DNA of 64,000 nucleotides from Eleusine coracana subsp. coracana. Its lineage: Eukaryota; Streptophyta; Magnoliopsida; Poales; Poaceae. Shown here piece by piece: positions 1 through 10,946 of the stretch. Below the pieces are notes generated by a model, which was not told the DNA's origin, made no database searches, and was given only the letters and a program-made list of their open reading frames with translations. The stretch lies in NCBI GenBank assembly GCA_032690845.1, contig CM064422.1, forward strand, positions 2,914,001 through 2,978,000. Direction: 5' to 3'. Made by a program: the position numbers and the translations under genes. The stretch's first letter is position 1. Each line of letters starts with the position of its first letter.

Positions 1-820
1 AATCTTCAAAAATTTCATCCTCGAATTGATAAGGGAATTCTAAAAATGAAAATTCTTTTCCCTTATCTGGTTCGGCTGGGGCTTCATTTTCTGAACAGGT
101 AGAAATTGATTCTATCGGTTCTGGTTCAGAAATAGAAGGCTCATCAGATCCTGACTTAGCCTCGGGGATCGGTTCACTCATGTTGCTTAGGAAGGAAGAA
201 TTTTCCGCAAGGCGGTCCAAAAGTTCTTTCCCTTCCGTCGGTGTTTTATGAGAGAATGACCCTCCGGCCGTAATGTCAAGATATAGGGTAGATTTCTTGT
301 CAAGACCCATGTAAAAATGTTGCAAAATCACATGGTCGGGTAATGACAAGTCCGTACCAGATTGAGATAAAACCAACAATCTGACCCAGGCCGCGCCTAT
401 GGGCTCTTTCTCAATTTGCCGAAAGTTGAGAATTTCCATACGTAGGGAAGCAATATGGGATAGTGGAAAAAATGCAAGACAAAATTTATCCCGTAATTTA
501 ATCCAATCCCCGTTCACTTTTCCTGCTGTATAGGTGTACCATTGTTTCGCAGTCTCATTGAGAGAGAAAGGAAACAATTTCCACTTTAGCGTATCATGTG
601 ACATGCCATGGATTGCAAGACATGCACACAATTGCTCAAACTCTCGCAAATGGTGATAAGGATTTTCAAAAAAAATTCCTAAGAAAGAAAGTTCCTGAAC
701 CAAAGAAATCAAATCGGGACGGAGTTCATAACCTTGCGCAACAACGAGTTGCGATGATTGTGGTGGTTCTATGAACTCGCCCTTCGGACCGGATAAAGAT
801 TGGAGAGAAATTTGGTCCAT
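1..820 (-). CDS. Ty3/gypsy (Athila/Tat-type) gag, 3' end outside window
   Basis: The minus strand is open without a stop from an ATG at 818-820 to the window edge, about 273 residues. It encodes a Retrotrans_gag-type capsid domain: a helical core with a KWKLFPFSLNETAKQWY-like segment near residue 75, then a GAAWVRLLVLSQSGTDL segment and an acidic Ser/Glu/Pro-rich tail. Gag forms the intracellular particle that packages element RNA. The frame follows a tRNA-Asp-like primer site and an LTR in the order expected of an element reading right to left. No lesion is visible in this part, unlike most element ORFs here. The zinc knuckle, protease and pol would lie beyond base 1. Athila versus Tat assignment rests on primer site and gag style only. 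Confidence 0.8.
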   Translation of the reverse strand, partial: MDQISLQSLSGPKGEFIEPPQSSQLVVAQGYELRPDLISLVQELSFLGIFFENPYHHLREFEQLCACLAIHGMSHDTLKWKLFPFSLNETAKQWYTYTAGKVNGDWIKLRDKFCLAFFPLSHIASLRMEILNFRQIEKEPIGAAWVRLLVLSQSGTDLSLPDHVILQHFYMGLDKKSTLYLDITAGGSFSHKTPTEGKELLDRLAENSSFLSNMSEPIPEAKSGSDEPSISEPEPIESISTCSENEAPAEPDKGKEFSFLEFPYQFEDEIFED

Positions 821-911
821 GATAAAAAAAAAGAAAAAAGATTTTTGGTATTTTTAGAATAAGGATACAAATACGAGGTCAATCTTCGGTCTCAAAGAAA
901 ACACACAACCG

Positions 912-930
912 TCTCCCCGGCAATGGCGCT
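912..930 (-). promoter_or_regulatory. Primer binding site, tRNA-Asp-like
   Basis: The minus strand reads AGCGCCATTGCCGGGGAGA, matching the TGGCGCC-TTGCCGGGGA primer site of Athila/Tat elements except for the first base. It lies just inside the LTR and about 90 bp upstream of the gag ATG. Confidence 0.75.
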
Positions 931-941
931 AGAAATGCTTG

Positions 942-2240
942 TTGACACTTGCTAGGTCAAACCAAATAAACACTGCTAGCAAGGAATGCTAGAATGCTTA
1001 CTGGTAAATATCCGCAAGCGCACGGATAACTCCACCGTAGCACTTCACCAAAGGATTGCTCCAATGGATGTCAATTTATAGTTCTCCCAAAGGAACGGTG
1101 TGCGAGATCTTAGATAACTAGGATTAAACCAAGGATCACCCAAACACACTACTAGGCTGCTAGGTTAGAGAGGATATAACTGGGCTAAGACTCCTAAGGC
1201 AGGCAAGGACACACACCCAAGTGCTTACTTTGGCTGCTGGCTTACCCCTGTATACACAGGCGACTCCGGCCAAGAGGCTATGACGCAACCACACGTGGAG
1301 GGATGCTAAGACCGGACGGAGCTGTCAATACCCACGCGGCCCCCTCTCGTCTGTGGATTGCGTGACAAACGATGGCAACGATAGACCTAGACACCACGCC
1401 TAAGTTGTACGTCGCTATTCTACTCACAGCAACGAGAATAGAATAATCTTATGAAAGAACACCGAGCTCATAAGCAAATGGAGGATGATACCTTACTCTC
1501 CCACTGAATATCTTGACTCAATATATATCACGGCCGCTAACTATGATGGGCAATCGGCCGTAGAGGTACAATATCTACGTAGGGGTACAAGTGGGAAGGA
1601 AGAGCACTCTAAGTGGTCTTCCCCCACACTATTCTCTTCTCACTCTCTTCCTAGTCTAAATATTTACAAGTGGACCACTAACCTAGGGAGGAACCCTTCC
1701 TCTAATGTGAAATGTGAATGGTGGAGTGGATGATGATTTGGGAGGTGCCCCTCCCCTTCTTTTATAGTGTTCTGAGGCGGTTCCAGTGGTGTGGTAACTA
1801 TGGAAGGTTTTCTGAGGCGGTGGAGAAAGTCGATGGGAGTCACCAACTCAAGGAGCAAGCCAGTGGGCTCACCCCCTGGTCGCCCGACCAGGGAGGTCGG
1901 CCGACCAGGCCTGGTGGCCACTGGGCCTGGGCCTAGGTCGGTTCCCTCCCTGTGGGCTTCCTCGTCCCCGGGGTGGAGTGTCCGTGGATAATTCGTCTCT
2001 GTTCAGGAGTTGTGGGCCTTTTTCTCCGTATGACAAGGGTGGACTTTGTCAATGTGTGTACTTTGCCATTTTGCCCCTTGGTGTACCCCAAAATATTGCT
2101 TATTCCACCTGCATACAAATATTTACCAATACTTGTGGAAATGGTTAGTTCAAAGCCCTACTTCTATGTTGGTGTGTTGCTTTTATCCAATTATTGCAAG
2201 GAGTTGACGGTATAAAAATAGGTGTTAAGGACCGTCAATA
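942..2240 (-). repeat. 5' LTR of the Athila/Tat-type element
   Basis: The inner end is placed at the CAACA before the primer site. The outer end is placed at TATTGACGGTCC (minus strand, from 2240), a variant of the TGTTGACGGTCC start seen in grass Ty3 LTRs, with the second base of the usual TG altered. Length about 1.3 kb. A TATA box lies mid-LTR and a GGTCGGCCGACC palindrome lies near 1890-1910. The partner LTR is outside the window, so both ends are inferred and no target duplication can be checked. Confidence 0.6.
1759..1766 (-). promoter_or_regulatory. LTR TATA box
   Basis: TATAAAAG on the minus strand, about 475 bp from the outer LTR end, fits the U3 promoter of this LTR. Confidence 0.5.
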
Positions 2241-3240
2241 GTTGTAAAACCTTCTTTTTTTTATCTTTCAATTCTACTCAAATTAAGCAAATGGTGCCTA
2301 ATGAGATCAAGAAAGCATGGACTTGTAAGAAAAAATTAATTCTTAATTGCCAGATTTCAATTAAACACATGATTAGGTCATATAGGATGCACATCATGCA
2401 AACACATTAGACATATCTTATCTCAACAGTTTCTTAGAAACTAGAGATTTCTCTTACAATATTTAATGTCACTTAATACAACACTTCTGTTATAATAATT
2501 ACGCAAAATTCAACTCTTACATGTAATCCTCAACATAGATATTAGAGAAATACTAGTTTCTCATAACATAATGGAGGTATTCGCACTAAATTTTGCATTC
2601 TCGATTTGCAAGAAACTAAGTCTCGATTGCAAATTCTCAATTTTGGGAGAAAATAAATCTTTATCCCAAATCTTTAGTATGTAAGAAAATAGTCTCAATT
2701 ACTGAATGAGCAAGAAACTTAATTCTCAATTGCATAGTCATGATGTAAAAACTCATTGTGTATATCATTTAAATTCTTTCTGAATCAAATATGGCTTTGC
2801 AAGAAAAATTAATCTTGATTGTAAGTCAAAATATTCTAAAGGTTATTGTGTTTATTCTCCAATTCTACTCGAATTAAGTATATATTATTTAATGAGATCG
2901 AATGGCATTGCAAGAGAAAATTAATCCTCTATTGCAACACATCACCATGTCATGAGAAAATTCATTCGACATAGCTAAAACACTTCATTATGTCATAGGA
3001 TGACCCATTCAATATAAATTACACATCAGTACGTTGACTGAAAAGTAAATTACAACCTAAATAATACTATACACCATTACAGAAAAGATCAGGATCTAAT
3101 CTGGCTTTTACATTGCACTTTGTTGGAGAAATGTATTCAAGCAAACTCATGGTGAAATTTCAATTTCACGTAGTGCAATTATTGTAAAGCCGAGTGGCTA
3201 AAACATCTTAATAGAATTTACATTAAAATTCCACAATTAC
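2241..3240. other. AT-rich noncoding DNA with a diverged repeat
   Basis: No supported gene. A segment near 2265-2355 (ATTCTACTCAAATTAAG, then TTAATGAGATC-like and AAAAATTAATTCTTAATTGC) recurs in diverged form near 2858-2940. Several further phrases of the type TTGCAAGAAAxTTAATC lie between. This suggests an old repetitive element that I cannot classify. Confidence 0.4.
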
Positions 3241-3769
3241 AGTCTGCCTCCGACGAGCCGCCTGCGCCTCGGCTAGCCAGCGGCCGCCTCTCCGATCTTC
3301 CTCCTCCAGCGAGCCACCCGCCTCCGACGACCCCTCCACTCCGGGGAGCCGCCCCCGGCTCCGGCTAGCAGTCATGTGGCTGTTTGGCCGTCACGTGTCG
3401 CCGATGCTTCCCCGCACAGCGTGCTGCTTCCAAGGTCAGGAGCAACCGCTGGGAGCGCTCGCTTGCGGCACCGCGTCTTGTTGGTCGTGCCTCAGGAGCG
3501 CCGTCATTGAGGCCTGGCTGGGCCTTCTCCGTCGTCGTGTTTTGCTGCTCCTTTCGAGCGGAAGCAACTGCCTCTCTGTCGCAGGCTATATCGTACATCA
3601 TCGCAGCCAGGGCGTCTCCGTATGTAGGTCCACCTTCGAGGCCTCGCCGGGCCGTCTTTGTTGGCATGCACGCATCGCTCTCTGCGGGCCGCGTCGTGTG
3701 CCGTCACAGCCAGGCGTGGGCGCCTCCCAATAGAGATGCGCCATCAGATGCCTCGCCGAGCTACGCGTA
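3241..3769. other. GC-rich stretch without a supported gene
   Basis: High-GC sequence gives overlapping open frames on both strands, none resembling a known protein. It could be a relic of a 5' exon or captured gene sequence, now split by the MITE that follows. Confidence 0.3.
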
Positions 3770-4063
3770 GGGCCTGATTGGTTCGCTTCTCCAACCAGCC
3801 AAGTTGGCCATATGGAGCCAGGCCCCGTCGGACATGCATGAACTGAGCCAGGCTCTGGAGATACGAAAACTATTCTCATTCCTAGCGAGCCAGGCTCAGG
3901 GGTTCTTTTTGCATCAAATGAGTCAGGGAGAGATGTCCATACAAGCAACCAATCAATCGGTCTTTGCATCTGATTAACCTGGCCAACATTCACTCACGCA
4001 ACCAATCAGTCCAATGCATCCCATCAGCCTGGCCAATCCATATACAACCAACCAATCACACCC
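3770..4063. mobile_element. 294-bp MITE, Harbinger/Tourist-like
   Basis: The left end GGGCCTGATTGGTT and the inverted right end GGGTGTGATTGGTT form imperfect terminal repeats. Both ends are flanked by GTA (3767-3769 and 4064-4066), a 3-bp target duplication. Terminal repeat style and 3-bp duplication suggest a PIF/Harbinger-derived MITE, although TWA is the usual target. Internal copies of CAACCAATCA recur toward the right end. There is no coding capacity. Confidence 0.65.
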
Positions 4064-4950
4064 GTAACTGCTTCCTGCCGATCGCGACGCGTGAGCACCA
4101 CCTCTGGAGTGCAAGCGAGTGCCGCTTGCCGCTGCTTGGAGGCTACGCTTTCGCGTGCCATTGTCGAGGCAAGAACTTGTTGCTTCGGTCAAGCCATCGT
4201 GATCATTCGGCCTAGACGATCAGCCGCAGTGTCGTCCGTTTGCGAGTCGCAACCACGCTGCCGAAACGGACCGGCCGTCGCGAGATGCCGCAACAGTCAT
4301 CGCGTGGTGAATGGAAGATCACGGCTCCTGAAGATTTGGTGGAGCAGTGGATTGCAAAGAAGGTAAACGACAAAAAGTTTACCCAATTTTGGGTCCTGTG
4401 TACCACATCTCTTAATGTCGTCTTTGAAGAACGATTTCCTCCACGACCATCAATCGCCAATTAGGAAAACTTCTCGCCGTTTTGTCTTCAGCGGTGGTGA
4501 AGAGGATAAAATTCATCGTCTTATTCTTCTCTTTCGGGTATTGCCGATTAACGACAGTTGAGAGTGTGACTCTTTATAGGCGCGCGAGTTCGTCATTGCT
4601 TGTTGAGTTCTCGTCGTTCTTCCTACCCTAGCGATTCTTTCTCCCTGGGTGCCCATTAGTCTAGAGCATACTTGATAACATGTTAAAACAAATGGAGACA
4701 TAATGTAATCGAATGAATGATTGCTCTTATTATCACTGTAGAGTTTATAATTTATACCCAAAGGGAATCAAAGGACATGTCCGTTCGAACATGTGTGAAC
4801 ACACACATAACTTAACCATTAAGTTTCCTAATATGAACGCGGGTATCAACTTAATCATCAAGTTTTCTTCTTAACAGACACAACAAGTTGTTGCAAAAGA
4901 AAAAAAACAACATCAAAGCCAAAACCAAATTTTGGATATTAAGAGTATGT
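4064..4950. other. Intergenic DNA, no recognised gene
   Basis: Short open frames here show no family resemblance. The segment around 4700-4800 (sequence running to a TTTATAATTTATACCC phrase and CGAACATGTGTGAACA) has the look of a decayed LTR end, but no partner was found. Confidence 0.25.
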
Positions 4951-6130
4951 ATGGATGGCTCTGCTCTATGGTAGAGCAGCTCCGCTTCAAAACTCTGATT
5001 CAGAGCTGCTCTGTTATGGAGCTAGAGTTGTAAGCAGGTGTTTGGCAAGACTACTAATAGCAGCTCTAGAAAAAAGAGTTTTGCCAATGAATTGATATTT
5101 TTGTCCTTTGTTAGTCTGATTGTATATTATTTAAAATAACGATTTCTGAAATATAATTATCCTTTACCATATATTGTAAAGATGAATTAGATTTGTCATC
5201 CATTTCTTTTGCCTACTAAAAGTTCTCTATCAGTAGACATTTTTTCCTCTTAAACAATAACCAATTTTTCTTTTCTTCTTCTGTATTAATTCCCACCAAA
5301 TTAACCAATGAAAATCTGAAAAAGAAAAAAATAAACAACGGAAAGCGAATTCCTTCATTCCATCGATTCACCCCAGCAGCCGCGTGAGCCTGCTCTCGCA
5401 CGCCGCCCTTCAGCATCGTGTGGACCTATGCTAGATCTTCTCCTGCAGTGGCGTCAGACATCCTCTTGCAGGCAACGACCGGAGCAGTGCGCGCGCAGCG
5501 GACGGTAGCCTGGTGTGGTCCTCCCGATGTAGCGTGATGCGGGCCTCGGATGGTAGCGCAGAGACCATGGCGGCGCGGAAGCTGCCTGCTGCTGTCACGA
5601 GGCGGAGGAAATCGTCGAGCAGGAGCGGGTAGAGGTCGGAGAGGGAGACGAAAACACAGCCAGCTGCTCCATGGCCGCGTCGGGTGCAGGAGGACGGCGA
5701 GCAAACTCACGTTGCTCACGAGAGGCAGATCTTGCTAGGAGAGGCGGCCTTCGGTGCGGAGCGACTGGCTAGGAACTAGGGCATGGCGAGGTCGTGAGGC
5801 GGCGTTGGCGGCGCCATCGACTAGGGTTGCAGGCCCTGTCGCCTATGCTGTGCAAGCGAAGATAAGAGGCGGGGCACGGGAGCGAGTCGCTAGAATGGGA
5901 GAGAAAGGAATAGACAAAACGTTTTTTTTTGTAACCGATGACATTTTTACGGGTAAATACTACAGAACTCCACGCCTATGTTTGTATCATCTATTTTCAT
6001 AACAGCAAATGAGATACTAAGAGGAAATGAACTACAACTCTTCCAACTCCAAGAAGTTTGGGTGCTCCATGAAATTTTGGAGCCAGGGTGTTTAGCTGGC
6101 TCTAGTCTGACTTCTAGAGCTCAACTCTGG
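4951..6130. other. MITE-like sequence around a GC-rich block
   Basis: 4951-5090 carries GAGCAGCTCC/GAGCTGCTC-type inverted motifs and a TGTTTGGCAAG phrase. 6040-6130 carries TTTGGAGCCAGGGTGTTTAGC and CATGCCAAACACAAC. These are typical ends of nonautonomous grass DNA transposons. A GC-rich stretch (5380-5900) between them has only unrecognised open frames. I could not match a clean terminal inverted repeat pair. Confidence 0.3.
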
Positions 6131-6330
6131 AGTCATGCCAAACACAACTAAATGTCTGTTAGTAATTAGTAGTAGTTAACTAGTTAGCATGGAGTTGGAG
6201 TATGGAGTCAGACTTAGTTTATGGATTGGAGCCATGCTAAACACCTCCTAAATATCTGTTAGTACTTAGTAGTAGTTAACTAGTTAGCATGGAGTTGGAC
6301 TATGGAGTCAAACTTAGTTTATGGACTGTA
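6131..6330. repeat. Tandem duplication, 100-bp unit x2
   Basis: Two adjacent 100-bp copies, about 90% alike by eye. Both contain AGTAGTTAACTAGTTAGCAT (6171 and 6271) followed by GGAGTTGGA and TATGGAGTCA. Confidence 0.85.
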
Positions 6331-6649
6331 ATTCTTATTTATCATACAGTCTTTGCTAAGTTTTTATCTTATGGTTCATTCTCATTTCTTAGCATACCAC
6401 TCAACACTTATTTCTTCTTTTCTGTTTCTTTGAATTTTCTGTATCGGTGTCATACATGTGAGTATGTGACCTTTGTGCTGATTATGTTGTGTTTTGTTTT
6501 TGTAGTATGCTACAAGAAAGATGGATGTTGCATGGGCCCAAGACATGTCAGAAAAAAAAGGTAATGTATGCACTGCACAACTGCTCCTAACATTTTAGCT
6601 TATCATCTCCTCATAGCACCTAGAATGTGTTTATGGCCTCGCCAAGGCG
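6331..6649 (+). other. Noncoding, with one exon-like segment
   Basis: A T-rich tract ends in TTTTTGTAG at 6505. It is followed by an open 55-bp segment (6506-6560) and a GTAATG donor-like sequence. The segment could encode YATRKMDVAWAQDMSEKK, but neither the family nor neighbouring exons are recognisable. It could be a captured exon or chance. Confidence 0.15.
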
Positions 6650-6731
6650 TCCGCCACAAACGCCTAGGCGTTGTGAAGGGGGTCACACGCCCCGCCACAA
6701 ACGCCTAGACGCTGTGAAGGGGGTCACACGC
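6650..6731. repeat. Tandem duplication, 41-bp unit x2
   Basis: Two adjacent copies of a 41-bp unit starting CCGCCACAAACGCCTAG and ending GGGGGTCACACGCC, with two differences (AGGCGTT versus AGACGCT). Confidence 0.85.
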
Positions 6732-7605
6732 CATACAACGCCCAAAAAACATTGTATACGGTACCCTTCAAAAAACAATTTAAAACCCCTACTTCATTCA
6801 CCATTGTGCCACTTGGCAAAGGTAAAGAAAGAAAAGACCCGGCTATATAGCAGAACAATCCCTATAGCTACAGCAACCACTAGAACGATGCGGTATTACT
6901 CCCTTTTATAAGAACTCCTAGGACTCCTCTGGTTGTGGAGCTGAATTGTATCTATACTCTCCAGTCAGCATAAGCCAACAAGGAAATATAAACAGGTACT
7001 AATTGATAAAAGTGCTCATCAAAATCATTAAAAGATAATCAGCATGGCAAAACTATGCAGCATTGTTTCAGGACTACATAGATATGAAACCATAGAGAAG
7101 AGACCAGAATATGCTGAGACAATAAATTAGCTCGCAACAGTAAAGTGTTTTGCCGCAACGAAATTGTCTACACCTTGTGAAGACTGAAGAGCAATGCCAG
7201 CAAACGACATAATAACAAAGAAATATGGTACAAAACAAACAACACATGTCTCATATTATGCCTCAATTCATCGGGACAAAAAAAAAGTCTCCCGAAACTT
7301 GTGGTAATGGACAGCTACAGAGCATACCAAAGTAAAGTACAAAAAGTCATAACACCAGATAACAAAGACCCAAAATCAATGGAACAGATGCGCATCGCAT
7401 ACACACCAAACTCCATATCAATTGGCAAAATCATCCTAGACAATCAAAACACGAATAGTAGAAAGGAATCACCGTATATCACCAGGCAGTGGACATATAC
7501 ATGATAGATCATAGGACAAGAAACAAATAGATCATTATGCAACGTGCATGTTATACTAATAAATAGTTTTAAGTGAGACACTTCACAGCATACAGAACAC
7601 TTAAT
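6732..7605. other. Intergenic, nothing recognised
   Basis: AT-biased sequence with only short open frames. No repeat end, RNA gene or conserved protein was recognised. Confidence 0.4.
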
Positions 7606-7745
7606 TTATTATAACAGAAATTCTACTGGTACGACACACATACTAGAATTTATAGACAGGCTGCTGAGTTAACGTTATTATAACAGAAATTCTAACTGGT
7701 ACGACACACATACTAGAATTTATATACAGGCTGCTGAGTTAACGT
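7606..7745. repeat. Tandem duplication, 70-bp unit x2
   Basis: Two adjacent copies of a unit running from TTATTATAACAGAAATTCTA to CAGGCTGCTGAGTTAACG. They differ by an inserted base and a G/T change. The second copy lies near the expected 3' end of the DUF1618 transcript. Confidence 0.85.
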
Positions 7746-7927
7746 TTCTCAAGCACATCAAGATCAAAAGTAACAAGATTCTTGAAGCGATAAAATGATG
7801 GAGCCATAAAAGCACTAAAAGATGATCCCAAACAAAATGAAAATCTGACAAAAGAAGTCCATATCCACCTGATGATGTTCTTCTGCAATTGTCCCGAACC
7901 ATTCTGCTTGTCTCCATCAATCCCTCA

Positions 7928-8046
7928 CTGCCAAACAACAAGAATTAGAACTTCAGATGGTGAAATTGCAAGTTATGTCTGAGAGGCCTATTCATATTCA
8001 CAAACTAAGTAGTCACACAAAAACGAAAAGTGAGTAACAATCTTAC
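7928..8046 (-). other. Probable 3'-UTR intron of the DUF1618 gene
   Basis: The minus strand has a consensus donor (GCAGCAG|GTAAGA, at 8046) 68 bp after the stop codon and a matching acceptor (TTTGGCAG|TGAGGG, at 7928). The resulting 119-bp intron is a normal plant size. Its location downstream of the stop is inferred; the exon could instead be alternatively spliced into coding sequence. Confidence 0.45.
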
Positions 8047-8114
8047 CTGCTGCAAGACTTCACCACTTGTTGCGAGTCAACCTGTCCATGACGATGTCTG
8101 TCATAGTCTTCCCG

Positions 8115-9457
8115 TCACTTAGAGCGAACGAGCATGGTGAAGAACTCTGAAGGCAGGATGACAGGCTCAGTGTAAGTGTAGCCATTGAGTCGTGCCCTCC
8201 AGTTGAATCTCCAGCTGAGATAATCAAGGTTGCAGATGTAATCATCCATGGAATCCTCCTTTTTCAGGCGCAGGTTAGGCAACAGGAGGCTCAGAGTACC
8301 ATCTGGCATCAAGACAGGGCACTTAAGTTCCGTTTGAGGCAACCCCTGATTCAGCTTCAGGAGTGCCCCCATCGAGAACTCTTTGTCCTTCGTCCACTGC
8401 TTGCTAGGCAGGTCAAGAGTCCACACGGTCACCTTCATGTTGGGGTGTTGGTCGATGCAGACCAATCTGATGTTGCCCTCGACGCAGTTCATGGTTCGGT
8501 GGAGGTTCAGATCCCCCATGTCTTCCAGGTTATTTGACGCCCACCTTTCACATCGGGCCTCTTCGGGCAAGGGGATGATGCTGAAATCCAAGACGGAATC
8601 CTTGTCGGCAGTGCGCACAGGCAGGTAGCCGTGGGCGAGTCCTTTTGCGAGATCAACGAAGAAAGCCTTGCCTTGGCAAGTGAACATGGCCTCCACGAAG
8701 AAGTCATCAGGAATCTCTGGATCAAAGTGCAGCTCATGCACGCACCACTGCCCTTCCGACTGGAAAGTCGGACCCGTCGATGGAACGGATGGGATCGATG
8801 TCCACACGTAGACCACCGGTTTGAATGTGGGACAGTAACCTTGCCCAGGCACCAGAGGCACCTGCTCCTTCGCCATGATGACCAGCTTGAAATGGCTGGT
8901 GCCATCACCACGGCTGTGACGCACCATCAGAGGCGTGTCCTCGCACGTGCTGCGCTCTGGTGGGCCGGGGATCATAGCGAGCGAGTTGTCCAAAACGTCG
9001 TAGACGATGTAGTAGCAAAGCTTATCCAGGCGCCGGAGGTAGAAAGTCACGGTGAGGATCATGAAGCCCTTACCCGCAGTCCTCACGACACCATCAGCGG
9101 ACAGATCTTCGTCGTTGGGGGCGCCGAACTCGGCTATGACGCCCAACCAAGTCAGGTCGCCCACATGGATGTAGAGGGCAGATGCGACATCGCCGGACTT
9201 GACGAGGCGCACGTAGATAGATGGTGAGGCCGTCGAGTATTCTGGCCGTTCACCCCGCAACCGTAGGCCGTCTTTTTCCCGCAGCCGACAGACGCCCAAT
9301 CCTCATCTACCCAGTTGAGAGGCTTTCTCAAATACATCAGGTGGTCCAGAACGATCCACGAGGACAACGGCGCGAGAGGTCTCCCGTGCGGCACGAAACA
9401 ACTCGGCAAAGCCCAAGACCGGACGGCAGGTCGGCGCCCTGGGCGGAAACTGGACAT
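8115..9457 (-). pseudogene. DUF1618 domain gene with one frameshift
   Basis: This is the only clear host-type gene. A grass DUF1618 protein is encoded in two overlapping frames. An N-terminal part starts at ATG 9457 (MSSFRPGRRP) and carries the WIVLDHLMYLRK segment. The main part, open from 9299 to the TGA at 8115, holds the conserved VTVWTLDLPSKQWTKD and LNQGLPQTELKCPVLMPDG segments. The frames must shift near 9225-9235 to join; together they give about 447 residues, normal for the family. The 394-residue frame also has its own ATG at 9299, but that start would discard the usual N-terminus. The biochemical role of DUF1618 proteins is not established. The break may be a real mutation or a sequence error. 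Confidence 0.75.
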
Positions 9458-9617
9458 GGCTAGAGGACTGGTGCGAGGGGAGGAAGGGGAGGGAGGTCGA
9501 TGGATGGATGGATCGGTGCGGCTTACCCTAGATTTTGGGATGAGGCGCGCCGCCAGGAGGAAAAGAGGAGGGGAGGGGGGCACTACAAGCAACCCTACCC
9601 GACGGGGATACGATAGG
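9458..9617. other. Upstream region of the DUF1618 gene
   Basis: GC-rich 5' flank between the gene's start codon and the next repeat. No clear TATA box was seen. Confidence 0.3.
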
Positions 9618-10355
9618 TGAGCCTATCTCCAACGGATAGGATCCAAATAGGAGACCTAAACAGCTAAATAAGTCTTCCTGATCTCCAAGAAACCAGACCC
9701 AAAAAGATTCATCTCCAACGGAATCCTTATTTTCGGCCTCAAGCTCCCCCGACGGTCCAGCAGCTGCCGCCTCACGGCGTCCTGTGCTCGCCCGATGGCC
9801 ACCACCTCATCAGAGCTGCTGATCCTCATCCGATGGCCACCACCTTGCCCCGTGCTCGCCCGATGGCCACCACCACGGATCCTTGCTCGCCGGTGCGGGG
9901 GAGGCGAGATGCGGGAGTTTGGCCGGTCGGAGCTGCCGGGGGAGGGGAGGGGGGGGGGGGGGGGGGGCAACGGCGGCTGGCATGAAGGGTTAGATGCGGC
10001 CGGGCGGAGGTGCTGACCTCAGCAGATGCGACGTCCGACCAACGCAGAGCTCGGGCGGACTGCGCGGAGCTCGGACGATAGGCGGATGCAGCGTCGAGCA
10101 GAGTTGATCTCAGACGGGCGTGGATACGGCGGCTGGCGCAGACGGAGTGGAGCTCGGGCAGGGGAGAGACGAAGACGATGCGGCGGACGAGCGATGGGTC
10201 GCGAGGAGAAGTGATCCATTTGTGGGTCGCGGGGGAGAGGTCGCTTAAAATGAGTCTTCCGTTTGGATCACCCGTTGAAGGGTTGTTTTTCATGTTTTGC
10301 AACCCAAAATGGATATGAGTCACATCATATGGGTGACCCGTTAGAGATAGCCTCA
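9618..10355. mobile_element. Nonautonomous DNA element, 18-bp terminal repeats
   Basis: The left end TGAGCCTATCTCCAACGG and the inverted right end TGAGGCTATCTCTAACGG match at 16 of 18 positions. The 738-bp body is GC-rich, contains a 19-base G run and has only unrecognised open frames. I could not find a convincing target duplication, so the superfamily is not assigned. It sits about 160 bp upstream of the DUF1618 start codon and could affect its promoter. Confidence 0.55.
9949..9967. repeat. G19 homopolymer
   Basis: Nineteen consecutive G bases, preceded by GGAGGGGA, inside the terminal-repeat element. It could form G-quadruplex DNA and is prone to sequencing error. Confidence 0.95.
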
Positions 10356-10688
10356 GGGACGGACAGTAGGGTTCACAAAACCGATGGAGCCGTCAAAACC
10401 GTCCACCATCGGTTTAGCGGTTCGCAAAAACTGTGAAAACCGATCGGCTAACCGTCCAAATTCAAAACATGAATTTGAACAAATTTTAAAGAAATCATAA
10501 TGGCTAACCGAGCGATTTGGTCGGCTAGTCGACCAATTTCGTCGGCAAACCAAAGATTGTTGTCGAAAATCTAACAGCTCCATCAATCAAAGTCGAAAAA
10601 AATCGAATTTGTGAAAATTGACAACTAAGACATCGAATATATTTCTTTTCTTCTTCAACTATCTGTGTTCTCGATTAATCAAAGTAGC
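10356..10688. other. Unclassified repeat-like sequence left of the LINE
   Basis: It contains recurring phrases such as AAAACCG and CGGTTT (ACAAAACCGATGG, CATCGGTTTAGCGGTTC), and CAGGG at its left edge recalls hAT ends. The matching right end was not found. It is the original flank of the LINE insertion, continuing at 25361. Confidence 0.3.
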
Positions 10689-10946
10689 AAAATCCAGTAG
10701 AGAGCGTCTGAACAGAGGACCTCCTGGGAATGAGTGACCCAGTCCCCACCACCCTTCCTGCTAGCCCCCGTCGGCGGCCAGCCCGACCCCGGCGGCCACC
10801 TCACCTTCCCAGCTCTCACCCTTTGCCGAACATTTCTTCCCTTCTTTCCTCGGTCGCTCAAGCACCAGCGCTGGGCCGTTTCCCCGCTAGATTCGCTCTG
10901 CGACGAGTCCGCCGGACGGAATCCACATTAGCCGTCCTACAGAGAT

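Noticed and set aside
8631..9227. 198-residue plus-strand frame
   Set aside because: Antisense shadow of the DUF1618 coding sequence.
10019..10323. Frames in the element upstream of the LINE as a captured gene
   Set aside because: GC-rich translations with no recognisable domain and no splice structure.
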